A program made the translations under genes and the position numbers. Below, piece after piece: positions 1 to 9,289 of a stretch of 19,356 nt of DNA; the first letter of the stretch is position 1; every line of letters begins with the position of its first letter. Source of the DNA: Gracilaria caudata (taxonomy: Eukaryota; Rhodophyta; Florideophyceae; Gracilariales; Gracilariaceae); contig JASCIV010000459.1 in assembly GCA_030374735.1 (NCBI GenBank), positions 1 through 19,356 on the forward strand, written 5' to 3'. The notes under the pieces were generated by a model, which was not told where the DNA came from, did no database searches, and saw only the letters and a list, made by a program, of their open reading frames with translations.

Positions 1-2
1 CT

Positions 3-12
3 CCCCCCCCCC
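3..12. repeat. C10 homopolymer
   Basis: A run of ten C at the left edge of the window, about 100 bp before the first likely ATG. It resembles the C15 tract at 3733-3747, which also lies a short way upstream of a start codon. Both could be slippage-prone promoter or 5'UTR tracts; a role is not shown by the sequence. Confidence 0.6.
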
Positions 13-108
13 TTACGCTGCGCGTTCGTCGTCTACGCTGCAGCTGTTCTCGTTTTGGATCCGTCCGCGCGTTCTTCCTTCCGTCTTTCGTTGCGTCGCT
101 TCACCGTT

Positions 109-2035
109 ATGGAGTACCACTTGGGAGGTTGTGTTAAGTGGCCAAGTCTCACCCGTTCGTCAGATGAGGAAATTGCCAACGCGACCGTTGTCACTATATG
201 CCCGAGAAACAATCCGACCGCGTCATTTTTCGTGGACAGCAAGGGAACGATAAGAAACTGTTCGGAAGAGGGTCATGAGATGGAAATGAGAAACTGGCAT
301 CTCGAAAGTGTCTCAGATGTGGAAGTACACTGGAAATGTATCGAAGAAGAACATCGCTTTGGAGGTGCCCTCTTACAGCTCGAGAAGAGCATGGCTGTTT
401 TAGAGAGGTTCAAATACCCAAAGCACGTTGTCATAAGGAAATGGGTTCACATTTTGGACACTGAGGAACAAGTACAACAACAAGCTCCTACAACAATTCC
501 GGTACATCGTGTTGACGAAGAAGACCCTAATGTGCACATTTTCCCATCCGATGTTTTGGAAGAATTGCCTTCTTCCTTTCTGATCAAAGTGAAAGACTAT
601 GCACTTCCCGTTAATAGGGCACAACAGAACGCTGAGAAGCCTCCGTATGTGACCGCCTTTGGTATGTCTCGAGATGATTACATTCTCAAATCAGAGCCAA
701 GACCAATTGATACGAAGAGGGGTGCACTTGAACAAGACTTTTTAGGAGAGTTTCTTCATTTCTCCATCCACGATTCAAGGCAAGCTACACTCGGACTGCA
801 TCAATACCCTCACCTTATAGCCAGTCAGGTTGGAATGTATGTGGAACTCAGGAATGTGGTTGCGATTTGATACTTGTGTTGACCTCTATTAGGAAGTCCG
901 TTATGGGGAGATTTCGCACAGGATCTGCCCGTGTATCGCTTATGAGCAAAGATGCCATCATCTGCACTGAAGGAGGGCGAGAGAAGCGTTTCACGCCTGA
1001 ACCGCCCCATCATTCGGTGAACGTGTACATGCGAGGATGGGCGTCCGAAGAATACAATGTGAATCTCAGTGATGGACATTTTATCATCGTCAACACGGAA
1101 AGTTATGCATGGAAATATGCTTGTCATGACCTTCGCTCTGAATTGCGTGCTACTTTTGTTGAAGTTGGTATCTGTGTTTGCCAACATATACCAGCTTTAT
1201 ACCCCTCCCCAGGTGACACATATCAAGTGTATCCCCTGAATATGTTCTTCAGTTATCAATTGCCTTTCCTCAACTTGGAAGACCGTCATTGTCTTCCTAC
1301 ACTATCAAATCTGCCTAATTCAATTGAAGATCCTCCGACTGATGTTGTTGCGGAACGCGAGGTGGTTAACTTCGACAATGCCAAGGGTACACCCAGAACC
1401 GGAACGCATTTCTTTCAGAAATCGGTAGGAAGTGACGTTGCACTTTTTGTTCCGATAGACACGAGCGTAGGACGAAGGTATGAAATAGTGCGTTATGGAC
1501 AAATTACCAGCTTACGCAAGCCGGACCAACTCGAAAACTTAAACTTGCCGCCGCCGCCGACGAACACGCAAGAGAGTGAGTATGGAGGGAACTATTCGTT
1601 TCCCTTTGTAAGCGTGGAGTTCTCATATATTCGAAAGGTTGTTCGAAATCTAACTTTCCCGATTGAAGGACTGAAGGATAACACGGGATCACCACTTAAA
1701 ACCATTGGAGATCGTGTACGCGATATGAAGAGTATATCTGGCACAGTTCGTACACACAACCGTACATATACCCGTACGAGGTTTTCAAGGAAGATGAGGA
1801 AGCAATGGATGAGGCCTTGCAAGCATATTCATTGAGAAACAATGACGGCCAAAACAATCGAAACGTCCAAAGAAGCGAAGAAGATAGAGAAGAAGATGAT
1901 AAGAATGAACAGGATACTAACAATGATGTGGAAGCTGGTGTACCCGCGTTACCAACACGATCTCTTCGCAGAAAACGGCGTGCTAGTCTCTATGACCCTT
2001 GGTGTTCTCCAGCTAAACGTTCACGCCGCCGTTAG
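109..2035 (+). CDS. Unrecognised spliced gene with acidic then basic C-terminal tail
   Basis: I do not recognise this family. Three overlapping open frames read as one gene. The first frame runs from ATG 109 (the open frame extends upstream only by a TTG) to about 836. It joins the second frame when the intron 837-892 is removed. The second stays open to 1835 but loses protein-like character after about 1730, where the third frame (open from before 1700 to the stop at 2033-2035) looks more natural. A second intron or a frameshift between about 1700 and 1795 is therefore likely; GT at 1732 with AG at 1793 (62 nt) restores the frame, as does GT 1716 with AG 1780. The product would be about 600 residues. 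Its end is acidic (EED/DDKNE region) followed by RRKRR and KRSRRR clusters, which look like nuclear localisation signals. It converges with the next gene, 170 bp apart. Alternative: a decaying or element-borne gene. Confidence 0.55.
837..892 (+). other. Predicted spliceosomal intron, 56 nt
   Basis: It begins GTATGT and ends CTATTAG, with a TTGAC branch-like motif about 10 nt before the 3' AG. Removing it joins the frame starting at 109 to the frame open from about 840 to 1835 with no stop, giving a Met codon across the junction followed by KSVMGRF. Left unspliced, the first frame stops at 868-870. The exact frame repair together with consensus ends makes this better than chance. A one-base sequencing error is the alternative. 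Confidence 0.7.
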
Positions 2036-2207
2036 AGATAGATATATCGAAGAATTAGAATCGGATGTGATCGTCCTCGGTGTAGCTCTCTATCTTGAGG
2101 TAAAGAAACACTTTCACAAAAACAAAGCAAAAACTAAGAATTAATTAAACTGAATCACATACTTGCTCTTCATCCTCTACTCTCACGATGTTGTGAGGTT
2201 ATACTCG

Positions 2208-3359
2208 TCAATTTGTATTCCGATACTTCTCTACTAGAGTTAACCACTTCGATGTCGCAGACTCTATCTCATGAACTACTTCCTTGTAGTCGTCCAAGAC
2301 ACATTTTTCCTCATTTCCCAAAGCCAACCTCAACGTCCCTATCTCCCTTAGCGCTTCCAATGCCTTCTCCATTTTCTTCACATTTTGCTCTTTGTGCGAA
2401 TTCTCAGCCAAAGTCCCTTCACAAGCAGGGGTCGGGGCATTCTCAGTCCGAGTCCCTTCACCAGCAGAGGTCCGCGCATTCGCAGTCAGAGTCCCTTCAC
2501 GAGCACCAGGGGTCCGGGTATTCTCAGGCACAGTTCCTTCACCCGGGTTCCGTGCAGGGGTGCGGTCTTCCCCAGCTTCTTCCTCTTCCGGAACCGCCCT
2601 ACTCAAGTACACACTGTTGTAATGCTCCGTACAATATAGCGGGTCATCACTGTCGTTGATAGTCATCCCCACTACCTGCCTCACACAATTCATATGCACC
2701 ATCTTTTTGCACACAACGCAACCATGCCCATAACCCGTTTGAGTAGGGAATTTGTAGCCTATTATCGCACAACCATTACTTTGGGTTGATGGTTCTTCAC
2801 TTTGCTGAGTGTGCACGTTTTCCTCGATTTCCTCGTTTTGTTGCTCCGGATGACCATCATCATTCTCTTCATGTTGTTCGCGCCCTTGCCCTTCTACACG
2901 ATGATTGCGTGCCCTGGCCCTCGGCCCACAAATTTCAACAACGCTTGATCCTGACCGTGACTCATTCTCTTGGGGAGCCATACGTTGGAGAGCACCTCCA
3001 CGACGAGGAACACGGGGAAGTGTGTCGTCCAAAACATCGGATGAATCTCTGGATGCATCTCTCCCCCGGGGTCGGGGTCTTCGTCGCATAGACCCTGACC
3101 CTACTTCGATAGTTTCCAAGTCCATAGCGGGTGGTGCACGATCCTCAACAAATCTTCTTCTTCTGCTTCTGCGCAAACTCCGGGCCTCCGTTGCATCTGC
3201 AAGCTGGATAGTATTCTCAAGAGCCTCTTCAACAACAGTGATCTCAATAGAAGAAAGAGGGGAAGCAGCATCGCGCGCACCAGATGTACCTTGCGGGACT
3301 GGGCCAGCATCGCGCGCATCAGATCTTCCTTGCGGGACTGGGCCAGGCAACGAAGTCAT
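2208..3359 (-). CDS. PHD-like zinc-binding protein with tandem-repeat segments
   Basis: 383 residues. I chose the ATG at 3359 because the only in-frame start upstream is TTG at 3500 and a TATA box lies at 3609-3618. Residues 6-31 are two copies of a 13-residue unit (GPVPQGxSxARDA). Basic clusters at 63-70 and 92-100 suggest nuclear import. Residues 197-246 hold C197, C214, C217, H222, C225, C243 and H246, in the order CxxC, HxxC, CxxH. This resembles the second half of a PHD or related cross-brace finger, but the first Cys pair is incomplete, so it may be a variant finger. Residues 273-320 are Glu-Gly-Thr-rich repeats of about 14 residues, and 323-380 look helical. It may be a chromatin or DNA-associated protein, or a mobile-element accessory protein; no transposase is visible. 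It converges with the gene at 109-2035. Confidence 0.6.
   Translation of the reverse strand: MTSLPGPVPQGRSDARDAGPVPQGTSGARDAASPLSSIEITVVEEALENTIQLADATEARSLRRSRRRRFVEDRAPPAMDLETIEVGSGSMRRRPRPRGRDASRDSSDVLDDTLPRVPRRGGALQRMAPQENESRSGSSVVEICGPRARARNHRVEGQGREQHEENDDGHPEQQNEEIEENVHTQQSEEPSTQSNGCAIIGYKFPTQTGYGHGCVVCKKMVHMNCVRQVVGMTINDSDDPLYCTEHYNSVYLSRAVPEEEEAGEDRTPARNPGEGTVPENTRTPGAREGTLTANARTSAGEGTRTENAPTPACEGTLAENSHKEQNVKKMEKALEALREIGTLRLALGNEEKCVLDDYKEVVHEIESATSKWLTLVEKYRNTN
2400..2543 (-). repeat. In-frame minisatellite, ~42-bp units
   Basis: About four imperfect copies of a ~42-bp unit containing AGTCCCTTCAC on the + strand. It codes residues 273-320 of the PHD-like protein (units of EGT followed by Asn/Thr/Arg-rich residues). 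Unit length stays close to a multiple of three, so the frame is kept, which fits selection for coding or recent expansion within a gene. Confidence 0.75.
3267..3344 (-). repeat. Tandem duplication of a 39-bp unit near the N-terminus
   Basis: Two copies of a 39-bp unit (shared core TTGCGGGACTGGGCCA on the + strand). It codes GPVPQGxSxARDA twice at residues 6-31. Differences are few, suggesting a fairly recent duplication. Confidence 0.75.
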
Positions 3360-3608
3360 TTTCAACAATGTCTGTCCGTGGTGATGTTCGGCAATGTTCG
3401 GCGGTGGCCGTGGTCGAGTCGAGTCGCAGTGCTCGGCAGTGGCTCTGATCGGTTTGCCGTCGTCGTCGGCGGGGGTGATGATTGGTGGGCAAAGGAACAA
3501 GGGGCAACGGAAGGAGGTGAGGGAGATGGGGCTTCGGCGCGACCGCTGGGCCTCGGTGCGTTGGCGTTCGTCGGCGTGCGTCGGCAGTGGTGGAGGCAGT
3601 GGACAAGC

Positions 3609-3618
3609 GTTTTATACC
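3609..3618 (-). promoter_or_regulatory. TATA box for the PHD-like gene
   Basis: On the minus strand this reads GGTATAAAAC, about 250 bp upstream of the ATG at 3359. It sits between the divergent starts 3359 (-) and 3768 (+), next to the palindrome at 3681-3716. No equally good TATA box is seen on the + strand for the gene at 3768. Confidence 0.5.
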
Positions 3619-3680
3619 GAAAAATATTCGTGCCGTTCGTATGCCTACATACAGTGCATACACGTGTCACAGAATGAGGT

Positions 3681-3716
3681 ATGTACGCAAAGTGCGCATG
3701 CGCACTTTGCGTACAT
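3681..3716. repeat. Perfect 36-bp palindrome
   Basis: The left half is ATGTACGCAAAGTGCGCA and the right half is its exact reverse complement, with no spacer. The symmetry breaks at both next bases (3680 T against 3717 G). It lies between two divergent genes, 52 bp before the ATG at 3768. It could be a cruciform, a dimeric transcription-factor site or a scar of an inverted duplication. In an RNA it would form an 18-bp hairpin. Confidence 0.95.
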
Positions 3717-3732
3717 GTCCGGAACAAGAACA

Positions 3733-3747
3733 CCCCCCCCCCCCCCC
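3733..3747. repeat. C15 homopolymer
   Basis: Fifteen C in a row, 20 bp before the ATG at 3768 and 16 bp after the palindrome. If transcribed it would form part of a short 5'UTR. Length is likely to vary between individuals and between reads. Confidence 0.8.
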
Positions 3748-3767
3748 TCCCCTTTCGCGTCTCCGAG

Positions 3768-6350
3768 ATGCAACCGGCATCCGCCTCGTTTCTCCGCGCC
3801 TTGCCCTCGGCTGAGAAGGAGGAGCTTCTCAAGCTCACCACATTGACAGAGCTTCCAAAATCGCGATATGCCACCAAACTCGCCGTTACCGCGTACCCCA
3901 ACGCCCGTCGCGGAAGAAAGGCCGTCTTCTCGCACATCGAGGTGTACAAAATGGTCGAAACCGTCGCCGGCAGAATGAGAGAAGCTGGTGTAAGACCCGG
4001 CACAATTTGCGCTTTTGCGCTCCCAACCTCGTGCGAATCCATCATATATTTCTTCGCCCTGTGGTGGATCGCGGCCGTCGCAGCGCCAATAGACCCGTCG
4101 TTAGAACCCGACCAATTTGAGGCCGCCGTGAAGGCGTCCGGCGCCAAGGTGCTTGTGAGTCCGCTTACAGATGATGACGATCCGCTTTTTGTCAAGTGTA
4201 ACGCTGTGTGTGACAAGCTCGACGTCAAGGAATGGCATATTCATCGCACAATTAACGAGGGCGTGGTGCTGGAGACGCATGGAAGGTATATGGGAACCGG
4301 CGCTGCGTGGGCGGGCGGTGCCGGTGATTTTAAGCTTGATGCCGATGAAATAGCCGTTCATGTGCAATCCGAAGTGGCCGTTGTGCCGCTTTCGCATACC
4401 GCTTTGTGTGAAGCTGCCAAGTCGTTTGTCACTACGTATGACCTTGCGGTTAATATGTCCACCATGCTTGCGCCGCCTTTGCATGATATTCATGGTATTC
4501 TCATTCTCATTGCCACCTTCTATTCTGGTGGCCACATTGTGCTGCCTGGTTATGGTGGCTTTGACGCGGAAAAGTTCTGGGACTTTGCGAAGAAGCACAA
4601 CATTACTTGGGTGTCTGCGTCGGCCGATCAAATTCTGGACCTTTACGAAGAGAATGAAAAGTCTTCACCGTCTTCTGGCAAACAGCTCCTTACTTTTGTT
4701 CGCTCGAGCGGCACCACATGTATTGCCGCTGAATTGTTGGAAAAAGTGGAAAAAAGTCTCAAGACAAAGGTGTACGAGTCGTACGGAACTGCCGAAGTAT
4801 GTGGGTTCGCAACCACGAATCGACAGGATGCCGTGTATGCGGGCACCGTTGGAAAGGCTGTTAACGGAGTCGACGTGGCTATCTTTGACAATGAAACGCG
4901 TCAGATGTGTGCGTCTGGTGTCACTGGCGAAATTGCGGTCACCGGCCATCACGTCTGTTCTTCCTACTACGATTCTGATATTGCTACCGAAAGCGCCATC
5001 TTTAAGACGCCTGGGTCGGAGCCTGATGGCCCACCTGTCGTGTGGTTTGCCACGGGAGATCGTGGTTCGCTGGACGATGGAAAAGTTCTTACAGTATTTG
5101 GCGATTCCCGCGCGTTGAGAAAGGAGGAGATTGCTTTGCATGAGGAAAAGAAGGCGAAGGAGTTGGAGGCGGCTGCAATTGCCAAGGCGGAAGCTGAGAG
5201 AGTTGCGGCGGAAGAGGCTGCTAAGAAGGAGGAAGAAGAAAAACGAATTGCCGAAGAGGAACGAGTTGCCGAGGAGAAACGTCTCGAAGAAGAGCGACGA
5301 ATGGAGGAAGAACGGCTCGCCGAAGAGGCTAGAATAGCAGAGGAGGAGGAGAGAAAGAAGAAGGAAGAGGAGGAGGAGGCTGAACGTTTGAAGGTTTTGG
5401 CTATCGCTGTGGAGAAGGAGAAGCAAGCTGACGAGGAACGTTTGCAAAAGGAAGAGGATGAACGTCGTATGCGGGAGGAGGAAGAAAGAACAATGCAGCG
5501 CGCCGCGGATGAAGAAGTGGAGCGCGCTCAAAAGGCTGCCGAGAAGATGGAACAGGCCGAACGATCGGCTGCTTTGGTGCGTGCTGGTGTAGAGAATCCT
5601 GATGAATTGGACGATGAGACTGCAAACGCTATCCTTGCACGACTGGAAGCAATTGAAGAAAACCATCGTCGACTGCAGAGAGATGTTGAAATGAGAAATG
5701 CTGCAGACCTAGAAGAAATGAAGCGACGCGTCGCAGATGCCGAAGCTGAAGCGGAACGTGCGGCTGCAAGTGGAATGAATGAGAACGGAAAGATGATCGA
5801 CTTGCGTATGGAGGAGTTGGAAGCGGCTGTTATGGCGGCGGCTGCCAGTGCTGAATCATCTGCAAACAATACCAGAGAAGCTGTTAAGGCTGCAAGAGAA
5901 GTTGCGGACGCGACGTATGGCACGAATCATAGCCAACCTGTTGAGGTGAAGGCAAGTACCGGTGATCAAGGTGCGTTAACGAAAACAGTTCGCGTGGCAC
6001 TTGACGATGTGGAATCGGCAATGAGAAATCACCCGGCCGTGGAAGTTGCAAAGGCGTTTGGTCGAAAGGATAAGCGATTTGGTGCCGAAGTGTTCTGCGC
6101 GATCGTGCCGAAGCGAGGGGCTAGGGTGAGCGAACCCTGGCTCAAACTTCACGCGCAATCGGTGCTGCCGGCGCCTATGGTTCCGAAGAAGTTTTACTAC
6201 ATGACGCAGATGCCGACGGGTATCTCTAGGAGAGAGTTGGCGGAGTCGCCGCTTCTTCAAGACTTGTCACAGTTCCCGGGCTATTCAGAAGTTAAGCATG
6301 TTAAAGGCCCACAATGGAAGCCTAAAGCGAAACGTCGCGTCAATGCTTGA
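3768..6350 (+). CDS. AAE3/Pcs60-like adenylate-forming pseudoenzyme with inserted coiled coil
   Basis: 860 residues. ATG 3768 was chosen because the frame upstream (from 3681) only translates the palindrome and the C tract. Residues 40-445 follow the large domain of the oxalyl-/acyl-CoA synthetase family (AAE3 in plants, Pcs60 in yeast): PLHDIHG at 237-243, SYGTAE at 338-343 (motif A5), TGD at 429-431 (motif A7). Residues 745-825 follow the small C-terminal domain (NHPAVEVAKAFG). Two catalytic elements are missing. The Ser/Thr/Gly-rich ATP loop with its PKG is replaced by a shorter VQSEVAVVPLSH near 199-210. The final PKTxxGK motif is reduced to MPTGISRRE at 815-823, with no catalytic Lys. 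A Glu/Lys/Arg/Ala-rich coiled coil of about 260 residues (452-715) sits at the hinge between the domains. The family is about 510-520 residues, so the insertion explains the excess. I infer a structural or scaffold role rather than ligase activity. No PTS1-type C-terminus is present. Confidence 0.85.
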   Translation: MQPASASFLRALPSAEKEELLKLTTLTELPKSRYATKLAVTAYPNARRGRKAVFSHIEVYKMVETVAGRMREAGVRPGTICAFALPTSCESIIYFFALWWIAAVAAPIDPSLEPDQFEAAVKASGAKVLVSPLTDDDDPLFVKCNAVCDKLDVKEWHIHRTINEGVVLETHGRYMGTGAAWAGGAGDFKLDADEIAVHVQSEVAVVPLSHTALCEAAKSFVTTYDLAVNMSTMLAPPLHDIHGILILIATFYSGGHIVLPGYGGFDAEKFWDFAKKHNITWVSASADQILDLYEENEKSSPSSGKQLLTFVRSSGTTCIAAELLEKVEKSLKTKVYESYGTAEVCGFATTNRQDAVYAGTVGKAVNGVDVAIFDNETRQMCASGVTGEIAVTGHHVCSSYYDSDIATESAIFKTPGSEPDGPPVVWFATGDRGSLDDGKVLTVFGDSRALRKEEIALHEEKKAKELEAAAIAKAEAERVAAEEAAKKEEEEKRIAEEERVAEEKRLEEERRMEEERLAEEARIAEEEERKKKEEEEEAERLKVLAIAVEKEKQADEERLQKEEDERRMREEEERTMQRAADEEVERAQKAAEKMEQAERSAALVRAGVENPDELDDETANAILARLEAIEENHRRLQRDVEMRNAADLEEMKRRVADAEAEAERAAASGMNENGKMIDLRMEELEAAVMAAAASAESSANNTREAVKAAREVADATYGTNHSQPVEVKASTGDQGALTKTVRVALDDVESAMRNHPAVEVAKAFGRKDKRFGAEVFCAIVPKRGARVSEPWLKLHAQSVLPAPMVPKKFYYMTQMPTGISRRELAESPLLQDLSQFPGYSEVKHVKGPQWKPKAKRRVNA

Positions 6351-7112
6351 GATAGTTTGTTTTACGGTTTGATGTTGCTTGTCGTGCGGTAGATGTGGCA
6401 GGTTTGGGAGTGGCTTTTGTTTAGAGGACGGGGCTTGTTTTTTTTTGCTTTTCGGTCGACGTACAACGGTACTGTAATAGGTGCGGGTTTGTTTTCTTCT
6501 TTCTCTTTGCATGATCGTGTTGACTTTTTTCTGTGTATGAGAGTGCGTTTTTCGATGTTGACGGTGTTTTGTTTCGTTTATGGATATTTGTTATAAACTA
6601 TGGCTCGAAGTGTTCTGTTGCCAACTTCCAGGTCGTGTGATGTGGTAGCGAATGTGTACAATAAACTGCAATTAGAGATTGATTCACTCCGCCGACGACG
6701 GAGAGAGCTCATGAAGCGGAAGTGCGAAGGGGTCGGGGAGATACAGCGCGCAGACATACAGCCAATAAATTCAGACTGACACCGCGAGATATCCTCCGCT
6801 GTTCAGGTTAGCGTTCCCTCAACTTATAAACCGGCACAGGTGCAGCTATCGTACTCGTGCGCGTCGTGACGTCTTGTTTCTAGCGATCATTTGCATTAAA
6901 CGTGTTCTCTGTATTCTCCAGTGAAGCTCGTCTCGATCCGAATAACATTACAAATCAAACTGAAGATATGACGCGCCCCAGTCAATCGTCTCACGCAACA
7001 GCCATGTGATGGGCCAACGCCACTGTGTTGGATTCGTCGACGCACATGTCTCCATCAAGAACACCAACAGCCCAACCTGCGACAGGCATGCTCGGGAGTT
7101 CCGTTCTGGGGA
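6351..7112 (+). other. 3' flank of the AAE-like gene, no gene seen
   Basis: A T/G-rich 3' stretch (6351-6600) runs to an AATAAA at 6660-6665, about 310 bp after the stop codon. From 6820 to 6950 there is a TATAAA-like motif, then T-rich sequence, which loosely recalls the end of an LTR. No terminal repeats, primer-binding site or coding domain supports that, so I leave it unassigned. Confidence 0.5.
6660..6665 (+). terminator. Candidate polyadenylation signal (AATAAA)
   Basis: The first canonical AATAAA after the AAE-like stop codon at 6350, in the context GTGTACAATAAACTGC. The 3'UTR would be about 330 nt. Confidence 0.4.
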
Positions 7113-7169
7113 GTGAAGAAACGTGCGTTGCGTAGAGTTTTGTTGACTAGGGAAAACTTGCGAAGCATT

Positions 7170-7560
7170 GTTGTTTTTGACTGGGAAGGCTCCTTGCGAA
7201 GCGCGAATTACCTCGGCTGTACAATTTTCAATCTCCTCGCGTCAAATTCACAGTCGCCCATCTACAACTGCCATTTTCTGCGACGTGATCACCCGCAGCC
7301 CGACAAACCGACCATCCTCCCCGCCGAGATCCACGGTGCCAAAACACTTGATATCCAGACGATTCGTCACCATCCCCGTTGCACGAGTTTCAAATCCGAG
7401 TGCGACAGTAGTCCCAAACTCAGTTCAGTACCAACTTGTAAGCCCTCGGAATTCTTAGCGACATTCTCGCAACACAACCGTCGGCTCCGTTTCTCAGATC
7501 GATGCTTTCCAAAATATCTGCATCGGCGGGATCTTCCTAGGCGGATCCCTTGAATTCTAT
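7170..7560 (+). pseudogene. Possible decayed gene fragment
   Basis: One frame reads through hydrophobic, Gly-rich, protein-like segments (TIPVARVSNPSATVVPNSV near 7366-7420 and QNICIGGIFLGGSLEFYSV ending at a TAA near 7563) but is interrupted by a TAG at 7456. A second frame is open over 7113-7553 but looks less natural. I do not recognise the family. It could equally be chance open sequence in GC-moderate DNA. Confidence 0.25.
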
Positions 7561-7789
7561 TCGGTTTAACCATAGTAATGGCAGACGCTAGAGACGGCAG
7601 CGATGAGAGAACAAAGAGCGGATAGAAGGCATGGTTACAGCGTTATTGCATGGCTTTGGCTTCAGACAAGCTGTTGTTACGACTTGCCCTCTTCGCTTCC
7701 CATAGGCAAGGTCTTTGTCATATCGCCGCGTGTAGATGTGACGCCGCGGTCTCGCACGTCTGTTGGGAGCCCCTTTCAGAGTAGTGTCC

Positions 7790-9025
7790 AGTTGCCTGTA
7801 ACTGGACAGAAAGAGGTTGCAGAGAGCCCAGAAACGAATGACCTGTCGGGAATCAAATAGGGCAGCATTCCACACCGAGTTAAGAGCAAGGTAGAAAGTG
7901 GTGAGAGTACCTCGGTTGTTCAAAAGGGAATGGTACTGCGTACTCTCGTGAAGCCGAGGTCAACGGGGAGCTTCGTTTTTAAAGAGCCGTGTTCTTTGAA
8001 CTGTCAAGAATGAGATCTCCCAGTCATCAGCTTTCATTCAGACCGAGCCTCCCGTCTGGATTCGAAGAGTCTGTGGGTGCGCTCCAGGAGCACCGTACTC
8101 TAGGTTTTGAAGAAGAAAATCATATGGATGGCTCCTTTCACCCTGACGAAGCACGCGACGCAGATTCGAGGAGTCATTGAGGACTGAATACGGGTAATAA
8201 GGTAACCAAGCAAAAGTCTCGCATGGAGATGAATTCAGAACTTGTGCCTGCAACTTATATGCCATCTGGCGATGTGCAACGTCTACGGAGCTTGTTTGAG
8301 GATGATTCTGCAGAAATCGTTGACAATGTTATCGTCCAGAAGACAACAGATTGGGAAGGGGAACCCGCAAAGACGACAGCTTGCATCTTGGCGAAGTACC
8401 AAGTCTATGTTCAAAGGGTTCTGCAGATGCTAAGGTATACGCAAAAGTACCTCATGGAAAGCCAGGCAGTGATGGAAACACGTAAGCTATACCTGCGATT
8501 CACGTTCCTTTTGGTGATGTGAAGGGGCTGAGAAGTTTTTTTTTAGGAAGACTCCTCCGACGTTCCCGACAACATTGTGGTTCATACGGTTTCGTCAGCA
8601 CCCAAAGTCACTGTACTCATTCCTGGAATTGAACCGTTGAACGACGCTGGTAAACATCGAGCACACACGGCCAAATCGGAGGCAATGTACAATGGAGATG
8701 AAGTTAACAAACAGCCGCATGCATCTTTGCAAGAGCTATCATCGTATTTACGAAGAAACGGGGTCTGACCATGATGAAGCTTCCGAGATTGGATTGCTTG
8801 AGAGGGCAGTTGTCCAAAATGATAACGATGGCATGGACTCGACTTGCAATATGGAGCACAGTGATGAGAGTGATACCGAACAGATCTGCGAGCAAGGGGC
8901 AAAGTGAAACCAGTAATGAAAGCTCGCAAGATGATGCAGTTGAGACTTCTGCTGGCTCGATCCCTAGCTCTGACGAATTCTCACAGCCTATGTCTCACTT
9001 CGTCGGATCGTGCTCGCTCATGTAG
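7790..9025 (+). pseudogene. Decayed copy A of the Xin-repeat-like/CaaX family
   Basis: It aligns along its length, with frameshifts and stops, to the near-intact member at 15112. Matching pieces in order: KEVAESPETNDLSGI (to 7857) against EEVAESPEMNDISKI; RSTGSFVFKEP near 7955-7987 against RSTGSFVFNEP; ALQEHRT against ALHEHRV; VPATYMPSGDVQRLRSLFE (about 8244-8300) against VPATYVPYGNVKRLRSLFE; and a second GDVKGLRS near 8510-8535 with a T9 run that breaks it. The C-terminus MSHFVGSCSLM (stop 9023-9025) matches VSHLVGSCSLM. The 5' third (promoter and N-terminus) is missing. The 3' flank stays similar to about 9110. At least four frame changes are needed, so it is not functional as a whole. Confidence 0.8.
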
Positions 9026-9289
9026 TGCAACTTACGGTTTGGGGCTCCTAAAGGTGTTCATAAACTTGGGGGATTCCCCAAAGACATGCTTAGTTGTTTA
9101 GAATGCCAGGTGCATGGTGGTGTGTTCACCTGATTGCCAACTAGATCTTTGCACGACATCTTAGAGCAGACAACGTTCGGTTGATGCATCCACGGCGGCG
9201 TGCTAAGAGAGAAGGATAAACCCAAGAATTCAACCAAATGTAGGTGTTTGTTAGGCATCACATGATGATTATGCCCCTTACGCACTGTC

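Noticed and set aside
2390..2560. CRISPR-like regular repeats
   Set aside because: The units are contiguous with no unique spacers, are inside a coding frame, and the genome is eukaryotic; this is a minisatellite.
2213..2659. Ser/His-rich plus frame of 148 codons
   Set aside because: It comes from the opposite strand of the minisatellite inside the PHD-like gene; all frames stay open because the unit length is near a multiple of three.
3362..4228. 288-codon minus frame spanning the intergenic palindrome
   Set aside because: It overlaps both the AAE-like N-terminus and the PHD-like gene promoter, and its Pro/Thr/Ser-rich composition is that of a shadow frame.
4665..5666. 333-codon open frame on the minus strand inside the AAE-like gene
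   Set aside because: It is the antisense of the Glu/Lys-rich coiled coil, which gives Leu/Ser/Phe-rich shadow frames; the plus frame has recognisable motifs.
6640..6950. Solo-LTR-like stretch with TATAAA, AATAAA and a TG...CA frame
   Set aside because: No second LTR, no clear primer-binding site, no target-site duplication and no polymerase domain were found.
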